From Pseudomonadota bacterium (GTDB lineage Bacteria > Pseudomonadota > Gammaproteobacteria > Burkholderiales > Burkholderiaceae_D): DNA of 15,246 nucleotides. Positions within the stretch are counted from its first letter, which is position 1. Every line of letters starts with the position of its first letter. The stretch spans positions 1 through 15,246 of the forward strand of contig JAEYIG010000137.1 of the NCBI GenBank assembly GCA_023409175.1, read 5' to 3'. The position numbers and the translations under genes are program-made. The notes below the pieces were generated by a model. The model made no database searches, was not told the origin of the DNA, and saw nothing but the letters and a program-made list of their open reading frames with translations. Below are positions 12,629 through 15,246 of this stretch, one piece after another.

Positions 12629-15246
12629 ATGTATGCGCAAGGTTTATATCGCCCCTCTTTTGAACACGATGCCTGTGGCGTCGGGTTTGTCGCTCATATC
12701 AAGGGAGTCAAAAGCCATTCAATAGTCGAACAGGGACTTTTGATTCTGAAAAATCTTGATCATCGCGGTGCCGTCGGTGCTGACAAGATGATGGGGGATG
12801 GTGCGGGTATCCTGATCCAGATACCGGACCAGTATTTTCGCGATGAAATGGCAAAACAGGGAGTCAGCCTGCCACCTCCGGGCGAATACGGCGTCGGAAT
12901 GATTTTCCTTCCCAAGGAACATGCCTCGCGTCTGGCCTGCGAAAAGGAAATTGAACGGGCCGTTCGCTCGGAAAAACAGGTGGTTCTCGGCTGGCGTGAC
13001 GTTCCGGTCAATACGGATTTGCTGATGTCGGATAAGGCACGGGAAAAAGAACCGGTGATCCGCCAGATTTTCATCGGCCGGGGGCCGGACATCATGGTGA
13101 CCGACGCACTGGAAAGGAAGCTGTTCGTCATCCGCAAGGCCGCAGGCCACGCGATTCAGGCACTTGACCTGAAACATTGCAAGGAATTTTTCGTGCCTTC
13201 CATGTCGGCCAGAACGATCGTTTACAAGGGACTTCTTCTCGCCGATCAGGTTCAGGGCTATTATCTTGATCTTCAGGATGAACGTTGCGTGTCGGCGCTG
13301 GCTCTTGTGCATCAGCGTTTTTCGACCAATACGTTTCCGGAGTGGCCACTCGCTCACCCATACCGCCTGATCGCACATAACGGCGAGATCAATACGGTGA
13401 AAGGAAACTTCAACTGGTTCCGTGCCCGTGAAGGCCTGATGAATTCCGCCGTACTGGGTGATGACCTGAAAAAACTGTATCCCCTCATGTATGAAGGACA
13501 GTCCGATACAGCCTGTTTCGACAACGCGCTTGAATTGCTGGTCATGTCGGGCTATCCATTGGCACATGCCATGATGATGATGATCCCCGAAGCCTGGGAA
13601 AACCATAAACTTATGGAAGACAATCGTCGTGCATTTTATGAATACCATGCCGCCATGATGGAGCCGTGGGACGGTCCGGCTGCGATTGCGTTCACCGACG
13701 GCCGGCAGATCGGCGGTTTACTTGACCGAAATGGCTTGCGGCCTGCCCGTTATATCGTGACCAATGACGATCTGGTCGTCATGGCCTCTGAAACCGGCGT
13801 CTTGCCGATCCCGGAATCGCACATCATCAAGAAGTGGCGTCTGCAGCCCGGAAAGATGTTTCTGATCGACCTGGATGCCGGACGCATCATCGACGATAGC
13901 GAAATCAAGAGTATTTATGCCAATGCGCGGCCATACAGGGCATGGATCAATTCGGTCTGTATCCGTTTGCATGAGTTGAAAGAACACGCTCATGATCTTT
14001 TCCAGTCTCCAGTTCCTTTGATGGACAGGCAACAGGCATTCGGCTTTACGCAGGAAGACCTGAAAACACTTCTTCCTCCCATGGCGTTAAACGGGGAAGA
14101 AGCCATCGGTTCGATGGGCAATGATGCCCCTCTGGCTGTTCTGTCTCATCATTCAAAACCGCTTTACAACTATTTCCGCCAGTCATTTGCACAGGTGACG
14201 AATCCGCCGGTCGATCCGATCCGTGAAGAAATCATCATGTCGCTTTTGTCTTATATCGGGCCGAAACCGAATCTGCTGGATACGAATAACGTCAATCCGC
14301 CGATGCGCCTTGAAGTGACACAGCCGATTCTCGGATTTGCCGAGATGGCGAGTATCCGGAATATAGACGCTTATACGAACGGCAAATTCCGTTCATATGA
14401 ATTGAATGTCTGTTATCCGGTTTCATGGGGACGAATCGGTATCGAGGCGCATCTGGCTTCCCTGTGTGCCGAAGCGGTTGATGCCGTGAAGTCCGGTCAT
14501 AACATTCTGATCGTTTCCGATCGTCTGATCGGGCCGGAGAGTCTCGCCATTCCGGCACTTCTGGCGACCTCTGCCATTCATCAGGATCTGGTTGCCAAGG
14601 GTCTGCGAGCTTCAACCGGACTGGTCGTTGAAACGGGATCGGCAAAAGAAACGCATCATTTTGCCTTGCTTGCGGGCTACGGAGCCGAAGCGGTTCATCC
14701 TTATCTGGCCCTGGAGACGGTTTCGGAAATGGCTTCTGCCCTGTCTGTCGATCTGACGCCGGAAAAAGCACAGGCGAATTTCATCAAGGCGATCAATAAG
14801 GGGCTAATGAAGATCATGTCGAAAATGGGCATTTCGACATACCGGTCTTACTGTGGCGCACAGATTTTTGAAGCTGTCGGATTATCCAGCGCACTGGTCG
14901 ACAAGTATTTCCGGGGCACGGTTTCCAGCGTCGAAGGCATCGGCGTTTTTGAAATCGCAGAAGAAACACTTCGCTTGCATCAGGGAGCGTTCGGCGCACA
15001 TCAGCAGCCCGTCCGTTTTCTGGACGTTGGGGGTGAGTACGCTTTCCGTTTTCAGGGGGAAGAGCATATGTTCACTCCGGACGCGATTGCCAAATTGCAG
15101 CATTCGACACGTGCAAACAATTATGCCACTTACAAGGAATATGCCCAGATCATCAATGACCAGTCGCGTCGCCAGATGACCTTGCGTGGACTGTTCGAAT
15201 TCAGAATCGATCCGGTTCATGCCATTTCGATTGATGAAGTCGAACC
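12629..15246 (+). CDS. gltB: Glutamate synthase large (alpha) subunit, N-terminal 872 codons
   Basis: GltB, with GltD, makes two glutamates from glutamine and 2-oxoglutarate using NADPH, the main ammonia-assimilation route together with glutamine synthetase. The frame is open from 12629 to the window end (872 full codons of about 1,500-1,560). A short propeptide precedes C16 in FEHDACGVGF; this cysteine is the N-terminal nucleophile of the class II glutaminase domain after processing. Other glutaminase hallmarks are LDHRGAVGAD, HQRFSTNTFPEWPLAHPYRL (228-247), AHNGEINTVKGNFNWFR (249-265) and LLDRNGLRPARY. The central domain (about 470-760) contains LGFAEMASIRNIDAYTNGKF. The FMN synthase domain begins near 780 with RLHQGAFGAHQQPVRFLDVG. 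GAGG (12620-12623), five bases before the ATG, supports the start. The Fe-S cysteines and gltD would lie beyond the right edge. The part present has no defects. Confidence 0.97.
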   Translation, partial: MYAQGLYRPSFEHDACGVGFVAHIKGVKSHSIVEQGLLILKNLDHRGAVGADKMMGDGAGILIQIPDQYFRDEMAKQGVSLPPPGEYGVGMIFLPKEHASRLACEKEIERAVRSEKQVVLGWRDVPVNTDLLMSDKAREKEPVIRQIFIGRGPDIMVTDALERKLFVIRKAAGHAIQALDLKHCKEFFVPSMSARTIVYKGLLLADQVQGYYLDLQDERCVSALALVHQRFSTNTFPEWPLAHPYRLIAHNGEINTVKGNFNWFRAREGLMNSAVLGDDLKKLYPLMYEGQSDTACFDNALELLVMSGYPLAHAMMMMIPEAWENHKLMEDNRRAFYEYHAAMMEPWDGPAAIAFTDGRQIGGLLDRNGLRPARYIVTNDDLVVMASETGVLPIPESHIIKKWRLQPGKMFLIDLDAGRIIDDSEIKSIYANARPYRAWINSVCIRLHELKEHAHDLFQSPVPLMDRQQAFGFTQEDLKTLLPPMALNGEEAIGSMGNDAPLAVLSHHSKPLYNYFRQSFAQVTNPPVDPIREEIIMSLLSYIGPKPNLLDTNNVNPPMRLEVTQPILGFAEMASIRNIDAYTNGKFRSYELNVCYPVSWGRIGIEAHLASLCAEAVDAVKSGHNILIVSDRLIGPESLAIPALLATSAIHQDLVAKGLRASTGLVVETGSAKETHHFALLAGYGAEAVHPYLALETVSEMASALSVDLTPEKAQANFIKAINKGLMKIMSKMGISTYRSYCGAQIFEAVGLSSALVDKYFRGTVSSVEGIGVFEIAEETLRLHQGAFGAHQQPVRFLDVGGEYAFRFQGEEHMFTPDAIAKLQHSTRANNYATYKEYAQIINDQSRRQMTLRGLFEFRIDPVHAISIDEVE

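Noticed and set aside
12719..13648. A 309-codon open frame on the minus strand opposite gltB.
   Set aside because: It is the reverse-strand shadow of the conserved gltB frame; its translation has no recognisable domain and no ribosome-binding support.
1..15246. tRNA, rRNA, CRISPR array, riboswitch or replication origin.
   Set aside because: Reading both strands of the intergenic regions showed no cloverleaf, spaced repeat array, known riboswitch core or DnaA-box cluster that I could support.

Overview
The window looks like the chromosome of a betaproteobacterium in the Burkholderiales. The Oxalobacteraceae, possibly Oxalobacter, are my best guess from the style of the proteins (SSB, Ppk, GltB, a BbZIP-type ZIP transporter) and a roughly balanced base composition. 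I could not run a search, so the family-level call is inference. Most genes are housekeeping. Two segments are clearly accessory: one AT-rich regulator gene (about 1440-2490) and one REP-associated transposase-like gene with its repeats (about 11650-12550).

Layout, left to right. The 5' part of uvrA runs leftward off the window edge and diverges from ssb, with a near-ideal LexA (SOS) box in front of uvrA. A hairpin closes ssb. Next comes a leftward AT-rich gene for an XRE/Cro-type regulator. It is preceded by a perfect 36-bp palindrome that overlaps its predicted transcription start. A leftward 12-TM MFS transporter follows and diverges from a rightward ZIP-family metal transporter. Then come rightward ppx (exopolyphosphatase), leftward sulP (anion permease with STAS domain) and leftward ppk (polyphosphate kinase, GTG start, long C-terminal tail). 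The polyphosphate-making and polyphosphate-degrading genes therefore flank a SulP transporter. A leftward small heat shock protein gene (Hsp20) ends in a strong intrinsic terminator before ppk. The rightward RAYT-like gene is followed by the first 872 codons of gltB (glutamate synthase large subunit), which runs off the right edge.

How the genes fit together. uvrA and ssb form the DNA-repair pair at the left end. ppx and ppk set the polyphosphate pool, and their neighbours move metal ions (ZIP) and anions (SulP) or protect proteins (Hsp20). A shared stress or phosphate role is plausible but is inference.

The most unusual item is the RAYT-like protein at 11743-12426. Its reading frame is full length and the family fold is readable throughout, but both histidines of the HUH motif and the catalytic tyrosine are replaced (A60, N62, F120). 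It is still bracketed by two nested pairs of imperfect inverted GGGAC-type repeats. It may be a catalytically dead, possibly domesticated, single-strand DNA-binding relative of a transposase. The second most unusual item is the self-contained XRE regulator with its long palindrome and an apparent internal domain duplication.
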